Positions 1-7,476 of a stretch of DNA of 34,330 nt are shown here, piece by piece; the stretch's first letter is position 1, and each line of letters opens with the position of its first letter. The position numbers and the translations under genes are program-made. The stretch is from Sphaerochaetaceae bacterium (lineage in GTDB: Bacteria > Spirochaetota > Spirochaetia > Sphaerochaetales > Sphaerochaetaceae): positions 1 through 34,330 of the forward strand of contig JAQQAR010000057.1 in assembly GCA_028532765.1 (NCBI GenBank). The letters run 5' to 3'. The notes under the pieces are model-generated. The model saw only the letters and a program-made list of their open reading frames with translations. It did not search any database and was not told the origin of the DNA.

Positions 1-21
1 TCAAGAAAATTATTTCTCCTA

Positions 22-177
22 CTAAATCCGGCCCAGGTTCTTGTTCAGATCAAGCTTCGTGGCTGAGCGGAACTGTGTAAGCGTCATGTTTTGGCGGAGC
101 TCTTTCATCTTCAGGAGCCTCGCCATGTCCAGGTACTCCTGTTTCACATTCAGTATAGACTTTGTCTCCTTCTCCTT
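22..177 (-). pseudogene. 3' remnant of an unrecognised gene
   Basis: One frame away from the end of the truncated ATPase there is an open stretch of about 51 codons ending in TAG at 22-24. It has a natural amphipathic composition, including the run EYLDMARLLKMKELRQNM and later TKLDLNKNLG. It has no start of its own and opens just after a stop codon. The simplest reading is the C-terminal end of another gene joined out of frame to the ATPase by a deletion. The family was not recognised, and a chance open frame cannot be excluded. Confidence 0.3.
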
Positions 178-985
178 TTACTTTTTGCACAAGTTGCTCT
201 TTTACTTCAACAGGAATATCCTCTCCCATAGCATCAAGGTCAAGAACCTTCGAGTGTATGTCTTGGATGGAGAGGTCAGCTTGGTTTAAGAGCTGCATAA
301 TTTTCTTATGGAAGGCTTCTTTGTCATTCATGGCCATGGTATAGCCTTTGTACCCATACTCTCTGATACTTGAAAGAACCGATAGGTTGTGAGTGAACCA
401 GTGAATGACTGTGCTACAGATCTCATCATTGAACTGTGCTGCAACCGAGAGCATGAGTGCATTGTCACGAACCATGTTTTCACTCTCTAGCAAGATTCCT
501 TTACGAAATAATTTCGTGTGGGTCTCAAGTGTCTTATCCAACGTATCACGATAAAAGATTTGGTATTCCCTTGATTCTGGTTTGTAAAAGAGCCATTCAG
601 CGATTACTTTCTCACTGGTTACTTCAAAGCCATATCGATAACGAGCATTCTTATGAAGAAAAATAATCTCAAACTCGCTTGGTTCCTGTCTTGTGGGCTC
701 AGAGAGAAGAAACGGCTTTGTATCAATTGCATCACCTTGCTGTCCTTTCTTTGATGATTCAAGAACAAACTGTCGCATAAAAGCCAAGGAATCAAATAGT
801 TTTGTCTTTCCAGCCGCATTTGCTCCATAGACCACTGCTGATTTTACTACTCGCAGTTTTTTCTGAGGAATTTCCTGGACATTCTCCCTCTCATAGGTTT
901 CCTTGTCATAGTTTGAAGCAACGAAGCTCAAGCGGGCAGTGTTCTTGGATACGGTGTAGTTTTTGACGGTATATTCTAGAAGCAT
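50..985 (-). pseudogene. AAA15-type ATPase, 3'-truncated
   Basis: N-terminal part of an AAA15/OLD-like ATP-binding protein of the kind found in defence and mobile regions. The P-loop GANAAGKT lies near residues 54-61, after a start (MLLEYTVKNY) typical of the family. Members usually run to about 400 or more residues and carry Walker B, a signature and an H-loop in the C-terminal half. None of these is present in the 311 residues here. Homology seems to stop near residue 275 (around KVYTE); the remaining tail is rich in P, E and H and does not look like a natural protein. A different frame over the same bases does (see the remnant at 22-177). The start ATG at 985 has GGGGA about 7 bases upstream. 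ATP hydrolysis is unlikely, so I call it a pseudogene; identity of the N-terminal half is fairly sure, function is not. Confidence 0.7.
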
Positions 986-1062
986 TGTTTATTCCCCAAC
1001 GAAGCGAGAGTAGCGGAAGCCATGGTACCATTACCGAGCGAGTGCAGGGAAAGCAAGGTGAG

Positions 1063-1128
1063 ATACCCCGTCGCTTGGGGCGGAAAAGGAGGCAACGCCT
1101 CCTGAGTCCAAAGCTTGCCCTGGGGTAT
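1063..1128. repeat. Nested palindromes, REP-like
   Basis: The outer arms ATACCCC (1063-1069) and GGGGTAT (1122-1128) are perfect reverse complements. Inside them lies a perfect 7-bp hairpin, AGGAGGC (1087-1093) and GCCTCCT (1097-1103), with loop AAC. The left arm can also pair locally (CCCC 1066-1069 with GGGG 1077-1080). The element has no T-tract, so it is not a standard terminator. It resembles a repetitive extragenic palindrome or the scar of a mobile element; whether it recurs in the genome cannot be seen here. Confidence 0.45.
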
Positions 1129-1343
1129 TGATACGTTTCATTCCTTTTTTAGACATAAATACGGTTAAAAATACTATTACATACGTATTATTGCATTATA
1201 ATATGGCAATTTGAAACAGAAAAACGTATAAAGTTCAATTTAAGAGGAATGTGATTTTGCCAATCTCCAAAGGAAGTCTTCAGCTGAGGGAATCCCACAA
1301 GTTGTATGATTGAACCCGGATAACTATAAAGTAATGCGATCTC

Positions 1344-1372
1344 TTGTAATTATGGTTTAAAAAAAGTATATT
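1344..1372 (+). promoter_or_regulatory. Promoter of abiE operon, leaderless
   Basis: A -35 box TTGTAA (1344-1349) and a -10 box TATATT (1367-1372) are separated by 17 bases. The predicted start site is about 1379, only a few bases before the ATG at 1382. No Shine-Dalgarno sequence precedes that ATG, which fits a leaderless mRNA. Confidence 0.6.
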
Positions 1373-1397
1373 TATCGTAGTATGAATACGATAAATA
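1369..1397. promoter_or_regulatory. Palindromic operator over the abiEi start
   Basis: A perfect 11-bp inverted repeat, TATTTATCGTA (1369-1379) and TACGATAAATA (1387-1397), has a 7-base centre that contains the ATG start codon. It overlaps the -10 box and the predicted start site. AbiEi proteins are known to repress their own operon by binding inverted repeats, so this is a strong candidate for the autorepressor site. Confidence 0.7.
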
Positions 1398-2152
1398 GTA
1401 CAAAAATAAACCGTCTATTAGAGAGCATTCCCAGAGGAGCCCTTATCCTCTCTTCGTATCTCAAAGACCTGGGGATTTCAAATGATCTTCAGCAAGCGTA
1501 TGTTAAAAATGGCTGGTTGAAACGCATAGACAGAGGTGTTTTCATGGTTTTCTCAGATGAGCCCACGCTTGAAGGAGCTTTGTCATGTCTTTCTAACCAA
1601 AGTAATCTTGAAATGCATTTGGGTGGATTATCTGCCTTAAGGTTACATGGATACCTTCATTTCATACAACCTGATGAAAGCCGCATTGTTGAATATGTGT
1701 ATAAACCCAGTCAGGATCGGCTGCCTGCTTGGTTTAATACGTCAAATCTGCAGAGAAACATGGAGATAGTCTCTACTTCGTTTCTGAGTGGTGGATTAGC
1801 CTTGGAAAAACAGAAGCACCGCGATTTTACCTATCCAATTGCTTCTGCTGAAAGGGCTATTCTCGAATACCTGTTTCTTTGTCCAGAAAGAGGTAGCCTG
1901 AAAGTGGCATATCAGATGCTTGAGATGATGGTTGGCCTGAGGCCTGATAGCCTCCAAGCATTGCTTGAGCATTGCTCTTCTGTAAAGGTGAAGAGATTGT
2001 TCTTATACATGGCCGAGAAGCTCGGGCATGCTTGGTTTGACTATCTTGATGTAACAAGGTTTGATCTTGGGCAAGGGAAAAGAGTCATTGAGCCTAATGG
2101 GGTATATGATTCCAAGTATAGAATCAGCTTGAGGGATGTTGAGAATGTTTAA
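1382..2152 (+). CDS. abiEi: AbiEi-type antitoxin and autorepressor
   Basis: A 256-residue protein of the AbiEi type IV antitoxin family. The N-terminal 60 or so residues form the expected winged-helix DNA-binding domain (LSSYLKDLGISN, then LKRIDRGVF). The following domain has the family pattern HLGGLSALRLHGY and the late motif ISLRDVENV. In type IV systems the antitoxin opposes the effect of the nucleotidyltransferase toxin without binding it, and represses transcription. The start at 1382 is preferred because it places the wing domain at the extreme N-terminus, although no ribosome binding site is present and the mRNA is probably leaderless. The gene overlaps the toxin gene by 8 bases (2145-2152), as is usual for this operon. 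Confidence 0.85.
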   Translation: MNTINSTKINRLLESIPRGALILSSYLKDLGISNDLQQAYVKNGWLKRIDRGVFMVFSDEPTLEGALSCLSNQSNLEMHLGGLSALRLHGYLHFIQPDESRIVEYVYKPSQDRLPAWFNTSNLQRNMEIVSTSFLSGGLALEKQKHRDFTYPIASAERAILEYLFLCPERGSLKVAYQMLEMMVGLRPDSLQALLEHCSSVKVKRLFLYMAEKLGHAWFDYLDVTRFDLGQGKRVIEPNGVYDSKYRISLRDVENV

Positions 2153-2750
2153 GGAAGCGTATTTGGACCAGGTCAAGTTGCTGGTTAAGGTGTTACCGAT
2201 CATAAGTAAGGAATCATGTTTTGCTTTGAAAGGGGGAACCGCTATTAACCTATTCGTGCGGGATCTTCCGCGTCTCTCTGTGGATATCGATCTGACGTAC
2301 GTTGGTTTTGAAGATCGTGATGTGGCTATTCACAATATTAACGCTTCTTTGGATAGTATTATGTCGGGGGTGCAGAAACTTGGGATCAAGGCGGTGATCA
2401 GAAATTATCGTGATAATGGCCGTAAGGTGATTTGTAGTGATGGTAGTTCACAGATAAAGATAGAACCAAATTATACATTACGAGGATATGTGTATGAACC
2501 TGTGAGCATGAGAATATGTAAGGCTGCCTCCTCTCTCGGATTTGCGTCTCTCCCTGTCATGTCATTGCCTGATTTATATGGGGGTAAGCTCTGTGCAGGT
2601 TTGGATCGACAGCATCCAAGAGATCTGTTTGATATCATGGTGTTGTTTTTCCTATTCCGGCAGCCCTTCAAAACGGTGGATATGCTCCAGATCATGATCC
2701 CAGGAGGCCTTATCGGAGTTGAAGATATGGGCATTGGGACGAAGGGATAG
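2145..2750 (+). pseudogene. abiEii: AbiEii nucleotidyltransferase toxin, truncated
   Basis: The toxin partner of AbiEi, a DNA polymerase beta-like nucleotidyltransferase. The motif GGTAINLF followed by RLSVDIDL is intact, as are KIEPN and the block DLYGGKLCAGL with RDLFD. The ATG at 2145 is preferred over 2136 because GAGGG (2131-2135) lies 9 bases before it. Family members have about 280-300 residues; here family-like sequence stops near base 2648 and the remaining roughly 35 codons are the antisense of the neighbouring GFA gene. The C-terminal helical domain, about a third of the protein, is therefore missing. The catalytic motifs survive, so a truncated active product is possible, but loss of function is more likely. 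Confidence 0.75.
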
Positions 2751-3056
2751 CTCGCTGTCGAGCGATCCGGCTGGTACTACCAGCAACTTTCCTTCCATCT
2801 GGAGATTGGGAAGTGCTGAACCACATTCACTGCAGAAACTCTTGATATGCCCGCTTCCCTGGAAGTCAAAGGTTTTCACCAGGTTCTCTCCGGATAGCCA
2901 CCTGAGATGAGCGGAAGAGGAGAACAGATTGGCTGCATGGGCTGAACCAGTGTCTTTGCGGCATAGGTTACAGTGACACAGAAAGAAAGACTCAAAGTCG
3001 CCTTCTACCTCAAATGTTACTTTTCTACAGAGACATGAACCTTTGTGCTTGTGCAT
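2652..3056 (-). CDS. GFA family zinc-binding protein
   Basis: A complete GFA (DUF636, glutathione-dependent formaldehyde-activating-like) protein of 134 residues. Zinc ligands are visible as CLC near the start, CHCNLC at about residues 29-34, and FCSECGSALP in the middle. Most members have no proven substrate; the name comes from one enzyme and should not be read as formaldehyde metabolism here. The ATG at 3056 is chosen over the GTG at 3062 because AGGAGG (3062-3067) sits 5 bases before 3056 and would overlap the GTG. It converges on the truncated AbiEii gene, and its 3' end marks the break point of that gene. Confidence 0.85.
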   Translation of the reverse strand: MHKHKGSCLCRKVTFEVEGDFESFFLCHCNLCRKDTGSAHAANLFSSSAHLRWLSGENLVKTFDFQGSGHIKSFCSECGSALPNLQMEGKLLVVPAGSLDSELSLRPNAHIFNSDKASWDHDLEHIHRFEGLPE

Positions 3057-3074
3057 CGGCACCTCCTCGTCCCT

Positions 3075-3124
3075 CTATGGTGCTTGGTTCTGGGAAGCTT
3101 GTCCAGTAGTGAAACACACCATAG
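3075..3124. promoter_or_regulatory. Inverted repeat upstream of the GFA gene
   Basis: CTATGGTG (3075-3082) and CACCATAG (3117-3124) are perfect 8-bp reverse complements 34 bases apart, just upstream of the GFA ribosome binding site. They could be an operator or an RNA stem in the leader. The evidence is only the repeat itself. Confidence 0.25.
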
Positions 3125-3222
3125 CGTGATGACAAGGGAATAACACTGCCCTTACCTAAGGATGAGACCATATAAACAGGAGGGAACTTCTTTCATGAAT
3201 GCATACTTGGGCATGAAGGATG

Positions 3223-4548
3223 CTATGGAGTGATCCGGTACATCCTCATCCCACCTTTTCCATTCCTCTTTACTTCATACATCGCACTATCGGCATTTCG
3301 TACCAAGGTTTCACTGTCGCTGCAACTCTCAGGGTAGAGGGCAATCCCAATGCTTGCCCCTACCTGATAGGTTCCGCCTTTGATACTCATAGCCTCCTGG
3401 AGGGATGTGTGAATGGATGCAGCAAGCCAATCGACATCGGTTCTTTCTTTTACTTCTGAAAGGACCAGGGCAAACTCATCACCACCGAGGCGGGCAACGA
3501 AATCTAAGGGACCGATGAACTTCACCAAACGATTCCCTACGGTGGTGAGGACCGCGTCCCCGGCCTCATGACCGTAGGTATCGTTTATCTCCTTGAACCC
3601 ATCCAGATCAATGTAGAGTAGGGCAATGGAGGGGCCTCCCTCTGCTCGCTCTGTTACCAACTGTTCCAGCCGTTCGTAGAACACCCTTCGGTTGGGCAAC
3701 CCTGTGAGCGTATCATAGTTTGCGTACTGCTGTAGCTGCAGCTCCAGGGTCTTTCGCTTGGTCAGGTCCCTTGCCGATCCTACGATATAGGCTACTCGTC
3801 CTTCCTTCATGATCGGGGTAAGGGTGGTCAACCAGAACCGTTTTCCTTCTGGGAGCACCAAAGTTTCCTCATAGGTGATGGAGTGTTCAGCATTGACGCA
3901 CTTCTGGTAGTTGCTTGCTACCACGTCCCCCATCTCCTTGCCAAGGAGATCTTGGGGGCTCTTATCCCTGATTGCCTCCTGCGTAATACCTGTCTTGATC
4001 TGGTGAGCACTGTTGTTACGGATGAAGCGGAAAATGCCGTCCTCTGTGACACGCATAAGGAACATGGCATCTTGCGTGCCATTGAACACCTTCTCATACT
4101 CATCTGCCAGTCGCATGAGTTCCTGCTCTGTTTGCTTCAAGGCAGTGATGTCTGTGTGTGCTCCGAGCATTCTCAAGGGTTTTCCGTTCTTGTCCCTGAT
4201 CGCAAGACCTCTACAACGAATCCAGACTGTGGAACCGTTTTTATGGGTATAGCGTACCACCTGATCATAGGGGTACTGAGGGTCGGCAAGGTGTTTGGTG
4301 ATGTTCTCTTTTGCCAGTGCCAGGTCTTCTGGGTTAATGATGTCCTGCCACTCAGCAGCAAGGTGCTGCTTCTCTGCTGGGTCATAGCCAAGAGTTTCCC
4401 AGAACTTGGGACTCATCCACTCATTTTCCATATGCTCCAAGTCCCAGTACCACATACCGTCCAGTGATCCTGATTGAATGAACTCAAAAATGCTGGTATC
4501 TGATTTAACCAGTGCGTATAGCTCTCTGTGAAGGTAGTGTTCTCTCAT
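3223..4548 (-). CDS. PAS-PAS-GGDEF diguanylate cyclase
   Basis: A 441-residue soluble signalling enzyme that should make cyclic di-GMP from two GTP. Two PAS domains are visible: residues about 15-140, ending in the PAC-like GAHTDITALKQTEQEL, and about 150-270, ending in GSARDLTKRKTLE. A GGDEF domain follows from about residue 275, with DTLTGLPNRR at its start, DLDGFKEINDTYGHEAGD, and the active-site loop ARLGGDEF near residues 351-358. All catalytic residues look intact. The product-inhibition site RxxD, five residues before GGDEF, reads GPLD, so the inhibitory arginine is absent. There are no membrane segments; the PAS ligand is unknown. On the minus strand a GGAGGGG sequence lies about 10 bases before the start. 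It stands alone, not in an operon. Confidence 0.9.
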   Translation of the reverse strand: MREHYLHRELYALVKSDTSIFEFIQSGSLDGMWYWDLEHMENEWMSPKFWETLGYDPAEKQHLAAEWQDIINPEDLALAKENITKHLADPQYPYDQVVRYTHKNGSTVWIRCRGLAIRDKNGKPLRMLGAHTDITALKQTEQELMRLADEYEKVFNGTQDAMFLMRVTEDGIFRFIRNNSAHQIKTGITQEAIRDKSPQDLLGKEMGDVVASNYQKCVNAEHSITYEETLVLPEGKRFWLTTLTPIMKEGRVAYIVGSARDLTKRKTLELQLQQYANYDTLTGLPNRRVFYERLEQLVTERAEGGPSIALLYIDLDGFKEINDTYGHEAGDAVLTTVGNRLVKFIGPLDFVARLGGDEFALVLSEVKERTDVDWLAASIHTSLQEAMSIKGGTYQVGASIGIALYPESCSDSETLVRNADSAMYEVKRNGKGGMRMYRITP

Positions 4549-4663
4549 GGATCGTCATCCCCTCCGATAGTGCGTGATACTCTTTCTATTATACACACTC
4601 CCAGAGGACTTCCTACCTGCTTAAAGCCATGATTGCTGAAGCAGGGGGACTATAGGTGTAAAA

Positions 4664-5419
4664 TTATCCTACACTCAGAGCCTTCTCTCCTCCCATATCC
4701 AAGGGGTGGCAGGGGCGGGTATTCTCAGAGCATGACCAGATGAACTTTGCCCCTGTTTCTACCAAGGCTCCCATCTCTGGTGCATCCTGCAATCCAAAGA
4801 GCAGTCTCTTCTCTCTTAGGAGCTTCTGTGTACGCTCATCATCTGCTTTAACTACGGGGTAGAGGTTCTGTACGCTGAGAAGCTCGGAAGCAAATGCTTC
4901 ATCAATGACACCATCAGGAAAAGGAGCGAAGAATGCGCAGTCGGGGTGTTCTAAGCACAGCGCGATGAGCGCTCTTTTGTCTATTTTCATATTTTTGGGT
5001 TTCTGGTTAGTTGGCTTTTCTGTTAAGCAGTATACATACGTGCCGGCTAGCTTCCCCTGCCTGATGGCATCGTCACAGATATTGTCCATTCTGATCAACC
5101 AGGGAATGGTGCAATCCTGTTCTGCTTCTTTCTTCTTTCTTGCCAGATATGCATTCAGGATACAGGTATTGAAGAACCGCCTGAAAACTGAGGTGTCGAT
5201 GTCCTGCCAGAAAGAGAGCAGGTATTGACACCAAGGAGATTCCTTGGTATCGAGAATACCCTGTACTTTCTCCCGTAGTTCCTTCGAGGATTCAGATATA
5301 TCAACTGATTCAATGAACTTCAGGAGTTTAGGCAGGTTTTCTTCCGGGTCTCCTTCCAGGTAGCGCCAAGCCATCTGGGCGATCATCTCAGTTCCACGAC
5401 GTTTCAGTAAGTTTGTCAT
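4664..5419 (-). CDS. Degenerate radical-SAM-like protein, no Fe-S motif
   Basis: A 251-residue protein that matches the N-terminal half of a clostridial/spirochaetal radical SAM family recognised by the lead-in YLEGDPEENLPKL (residues 20-32), LLSFWQDID (67-75) and TIPWLIRMD (104-112). In functional relatives as I recall them, the lead-in is followed by a CxxxCxxC cluster motif of the type CNLHCTGC and then a GGEP motif. Here the protein passes directly from MDNIC to DDAIRQGKLAGTYVY (residues 111-130), so about 20 residues holding the three cysteines are missing, and GGEP reads TEKP (133-136). It is also shorter than the roughly 450-residue relatives. It cannot bind the usual cluster, so a binding role or decay is likely. 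The frame is open and clean over its full length. It lies downstream of the TetR gene in the same orientation, 77 bases away, so the two are probably co-transcribed. Confidence 0.6.
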   Translation of the reverse strand: MTNLLKRRGTEMIAQMAWRYLEGDPEENLPKLLKFIESVDISESSKELREKVQGILDTKESPWCQYLLSFWQDIDTSVFRRFFNTCILNAYLARKKKEAEQDCTIPWLIRMDNICDDAIRQGKLAGTYVYCLTEKPTNQKPKNMKIDKRALIALCLEHPDCAFFAPFPDGVIDEAFASELLSVQNLYPVVKADDERTQKLLREKRLLFGLQDAPEMGALVETGAKFIWSCSENTRPCHPLDMGGEKALSVG

Positions 5420-5496
5420 ACACTAGAAGATGCATAGGGCTTATCTCATTGGGTATGGTCAAAATCTAGAACTTGTCCCAAAGTTGGACATATGCA

Positions 5497-6057
5497 TTAA
5501 TCTGTCGGTTTTTCCAACAGGTGTTGGATACGCTTCGTCAGTGCCAGTGAAGCTGAGCAGAAGCTTTGAAGAAATGTCTCAGCGCTTGTTGGAGGGGTGC
5601 GCTCCAGCCATTTGTACAGTGAGGAGAGAAAAAATTCACTGACCAGGTAGGTCGTCTCATCCAGGTCAAGCGAGGATCCATGCTCCATGGATAGGGATCG
5701 TAGAACCATTGGTTGCATCTGATGGGCTAGGTATTCCCGGAAGGACCCTGGGCCGGTTGCATGTAATGCATTTGCATAGAAGTCTCGCTCTGAGGCGAGT
5801 GCCTCACAGAGTTCAAGAGCCAGGGGGATTGAAAGCCTCTGGTTCTCTACTTTCTGCTTGATCGGTTTGCCGATCTCTTCCTCGAAGATCCAGATAACCA
5901 GTTCATACTTGTTCAGGAAGTGGTAGTAGAAGCTTTTGCGGTTCAGATCACAGCTCTCGCAGATATCTTTGATGGTGATTTTCTCAAACGGGGTGTGCTG
6001 CATGATCTGCTTCAGGGAGACAGCTAAGGCATGTGTGGTAATCTGGGAGTTGGACAT
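5497..6057 (-). CDS. TetR/AcrR family transcriptional regulator
   Basis: A regulator of about 186 residues. The N-terminal TetR helix-turn-helix is clear: ITTHALAVSLKQIM, then FEKITIKDICESCDLNRKSF and YYHFLNKYEL. The C-terminal ligand domain is helical and resembles the DhaS-like TetR group. The start at 6057 (MSNSQITTH) is preferred over the TTG at 6093, which would add a poorly conserved leader; neither has a strong ribosome binding site. It is divergent from the secreted protein gene at 6183 and precedes the radical-SAM-like gene, so it may control one or both from the shared region 6058-6182. Ligand unknown. Confidence 0.85.
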   Translation of the reverse strand: MSNSQITTHALAVSLKQIMQHTPFEKITIKDICESCDLNRKSFYYHFLNKYELVIWIFEEEIGKPIKQKVENQRLSIPLALELCEALASERDFYANALHATGPGSFREYLAHQMQPMVLRSLSMEHGSSLDLDETTYLVSEFFLSSLYKWLERTPPTSAETFLQSFCSASLALTKRIQHLLEKPTD

Positions 6058-6182
6058 AGAGATAATATGGTAGTTGAGAGAGAAAAACGTCAATAGAAAA
6101 AATAGACAGGTGTATGGCTTGACTCAATTCCAGAGATATGTCATAAGAATCAGGTAAATTTACAATACTGTTAGAGGCTACT

Positions 6183-7343
6183 ATGCGCATCTACCAAAAA
6201 ATATGGGTCTTTTGCCTAATTTTTATGATATCTTCCACATTTTCTCTCTTGGGGAATGCAATAACCTATGACATAGCAACGGGTACGTTGACGGATTTTG
6301 CTATAAACTACAACGATAATCCTGAAGATCCTTCTGCCTATATGAATGGTACACCGGTTTGGGACCACCCGGGTTTCCTTGGTCGTCTGATCTACACGGG
6401 AGAGCCAACCCAGCTTACGGTTTTCAATCATGGCCCAACTACCGGCGGTTCTCGCTTTTACTTTACCGGTACCGATTGGTCAGCTCAGAGCAATACCAGT
6501 TACTACAGGGAGTTCTTTCTGGTGGCGAGGGCCAAAGGCCTTCGTCATGGTCCTTCCAGAACACAACATGATTTCTCACAGTCCAATACGGTTATTACCG
6601 GCCCAGGGCAGGTGATTGACATCCCCTATGGGGCAGGGGATGCGTTGGTTACAGTCGGCCAATGGGGGTATAATACCCAGGGGCAATATGGTCAGTATAC
6701 TGGAAACAACGGTTACCAGTACCGGTATCCCTATAGTCATATCTGGATTGACCTGACCATTATTCGCACACGTACTGCCAACAGGAATCGCTGGATAACG
6801 TACTATGAGTCTGCGCTCTGCATCCAGTCGGATGAAGAGGCTTCAGTTCTCCTTACGCTCTCGGGAGAGGACAGCAGGGGATGGGGTTGGGGGCAGATGC
6901 TTGATTCCTTTTCCTTCAGTATCGAGAAGACTGTGGAGGATGGGTTCCCCTTCTCCTGGTTGCAGCAGACCAGCACCATGTACAATGCCTTGGAGATTGC
7001 CAAGGTAATCTACCGTGCAGAGGATTCTGCTGCTTCCATTCGCTTTGCTTCTGATGCTGTAGGTTACCAATCGCAGTTCTTCTTCAGGAACCAGTATGGG
7101 GATGTCTTTCCGTTCTCCTTGGCCTTTGATGCCTCAAAGCCCAATCGAACGGTAGTGCCCATTACCTCGTCCCAGACGTTTGAGACAGCAGTGCAGTCAG
7201 TGACTTCTCCCATTGATGGCAACTCTACCCACCAGTTGCATGTCCTGGAAGGTGGGGTCAAAGCTTATCTACCCAGCTACCAGAATCCTCCCATGGGGTT
7301 ATATTCCTCCACGGTCTATGTGTTTGTGGAGCCGGTGGAGTAG
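6183..7343 (+). CDS. Secreted protein of unknown function
   Basis: A 386-residue protein with a good N-terminal signal peptide (positive start MRIYQK, hydrophobic core to about residue 22, likely cleavage near SLLGNA). There is no lipobox cysteine. The mature part is rich in aromatic, Gly, Ser, Thr and Asn residues with alternating patterns typical of beta-strands, including the Tyr/Gly/Gln-rich stretch GQYGQYTGNNGYQYRYPY, and it ends in a strand-like tail, YSSTVYVFVEPVE. This suggests an exported periplasmic or surface beta-sandwich protein, but no family was recognised. AGAGG (6173-6177) lies 5 bases before the ATG. It is followed by about 130 bases and then the strong lacI promoter, so it is probably monocistronic. 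Confidence 0.7.
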   Translation: MRIYQKIWVFCLIFMISSTFSLLGNAITYDIATGTLTDFAINYNDNPEDPSAYMNGTPVWDHPGFLGRLIYTGEPTQLTVFNHGPTTGGSRFYFTGTDWSAQSNTSYYREFFLVARAKGLRHGPSRTQHDFSQSNTVITGPGQVIDIPYGAGDALVTVGQWGYNTQGQYGQYTGNNGYQYRYPYSHIWIDLTIIRTRTANRNRWITYYESALCIQSDEEASVLLTLSGEDSRGWGWGQMLDSFSFSIEKTVEDGFPFSWLQQTSTMYNALEIAKVIYRAEDSAASIRFASDAVGYQSQFFFRNQYGDVFPFSLAFDASKPNRTVVPITSSQTFETAVQSVTSPIDGNSTHQLHVLEGGVKAYLPSYQNPPMGLYSSTVYVFVEPVE

Positions 7344-7411
7344 GGTGGATTGATACCCTGTAGGTTGATTAGCTCTTCAATTCCCTCTAGCTGAATATTT
7401 TCAACTTTTTA

Positions 7412-7439
7412 TTGACAGCAAAAAAAGGCGTGCTATAAT
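7412..7439 (+). promoter_or_regulatory. Near-consensus sigma-70 promoter of ABC operon
   Basis: The consensus -35 box TTGACA (7412-7417) and the consensus -10 box TATAAT (7434-7439) are 16 bases apart, with a TG two bases before the -10 (extended -10). The start site should be near 7446, directly at the operator. Such a strong promoter implies that repression is the main control. Confidence 0.85.
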
Positions 7440-7446
7440 TCAGTTA

Positions 7447-7461
7447 GTTAAACGTTTTAAC
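7447..7461. promoter_or_regulatory. LacI-type operator
   Basis: GTTAAACGTTTTAAC has perfect 6-bp arms (GTTAAA and TTTAAC) around a central CGT, as is usual for LacI/GalR family sites. It sits on the predicted transcription start and just before the regulator gene, which points to autorepression of the whole operon. Confidence 0.75.
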
Positions 7462-7476
7462 TTTTGTGGGGGAATT

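Larger units (their letters stand above)
986..1381. other. Gene-free interval with palindromes and promoter
   Basis: About 400 bases between the ATPase gene and the AbiE operon. The left third is GC-richer and holds nested inverted repeats (1063-1128). The middle (about 1140-1260) is strongly AT-rich and shows no gene. The right end carries the promoter and operator of the AbiE operon. A possible 20-codon frame starting at a GTG near 1249 is too short and isolated to call. Confidence 0.6.

Noticed and set aside
1063-1128. Nested palindrome as an integron attC site
   Set aside because: The conserved core sites (GTT and AAC ends of the R boxes) are not present.
1249-1311. 20-codon frame starting at GTG after AAGAGGA
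   Set aside because: Too short, isolated, and without any similarity or hydrophobic pattern that would support a peptide gene.
2652-3056. Formaldehyde detoxification role for the GFA protein
   Set aside because: The family name rests on one enzyme; no glutathione-dependent formaldehyde dehydrogenase is nearby.
3883-4467. Long open frame of 194 codons on the plus strand
   Set aside because: It lies wholly opposite the PAS region of the diguanylate cyclase, has no recognisable domain, and the minus-strand gene explains the sequence fully.
5430-5642. Small plus-strand frame between the TetR and radical-SAM-like genes
   Set aside because: Most of it is antisense to the TetR C-terminus and the translation has no protein-like features.
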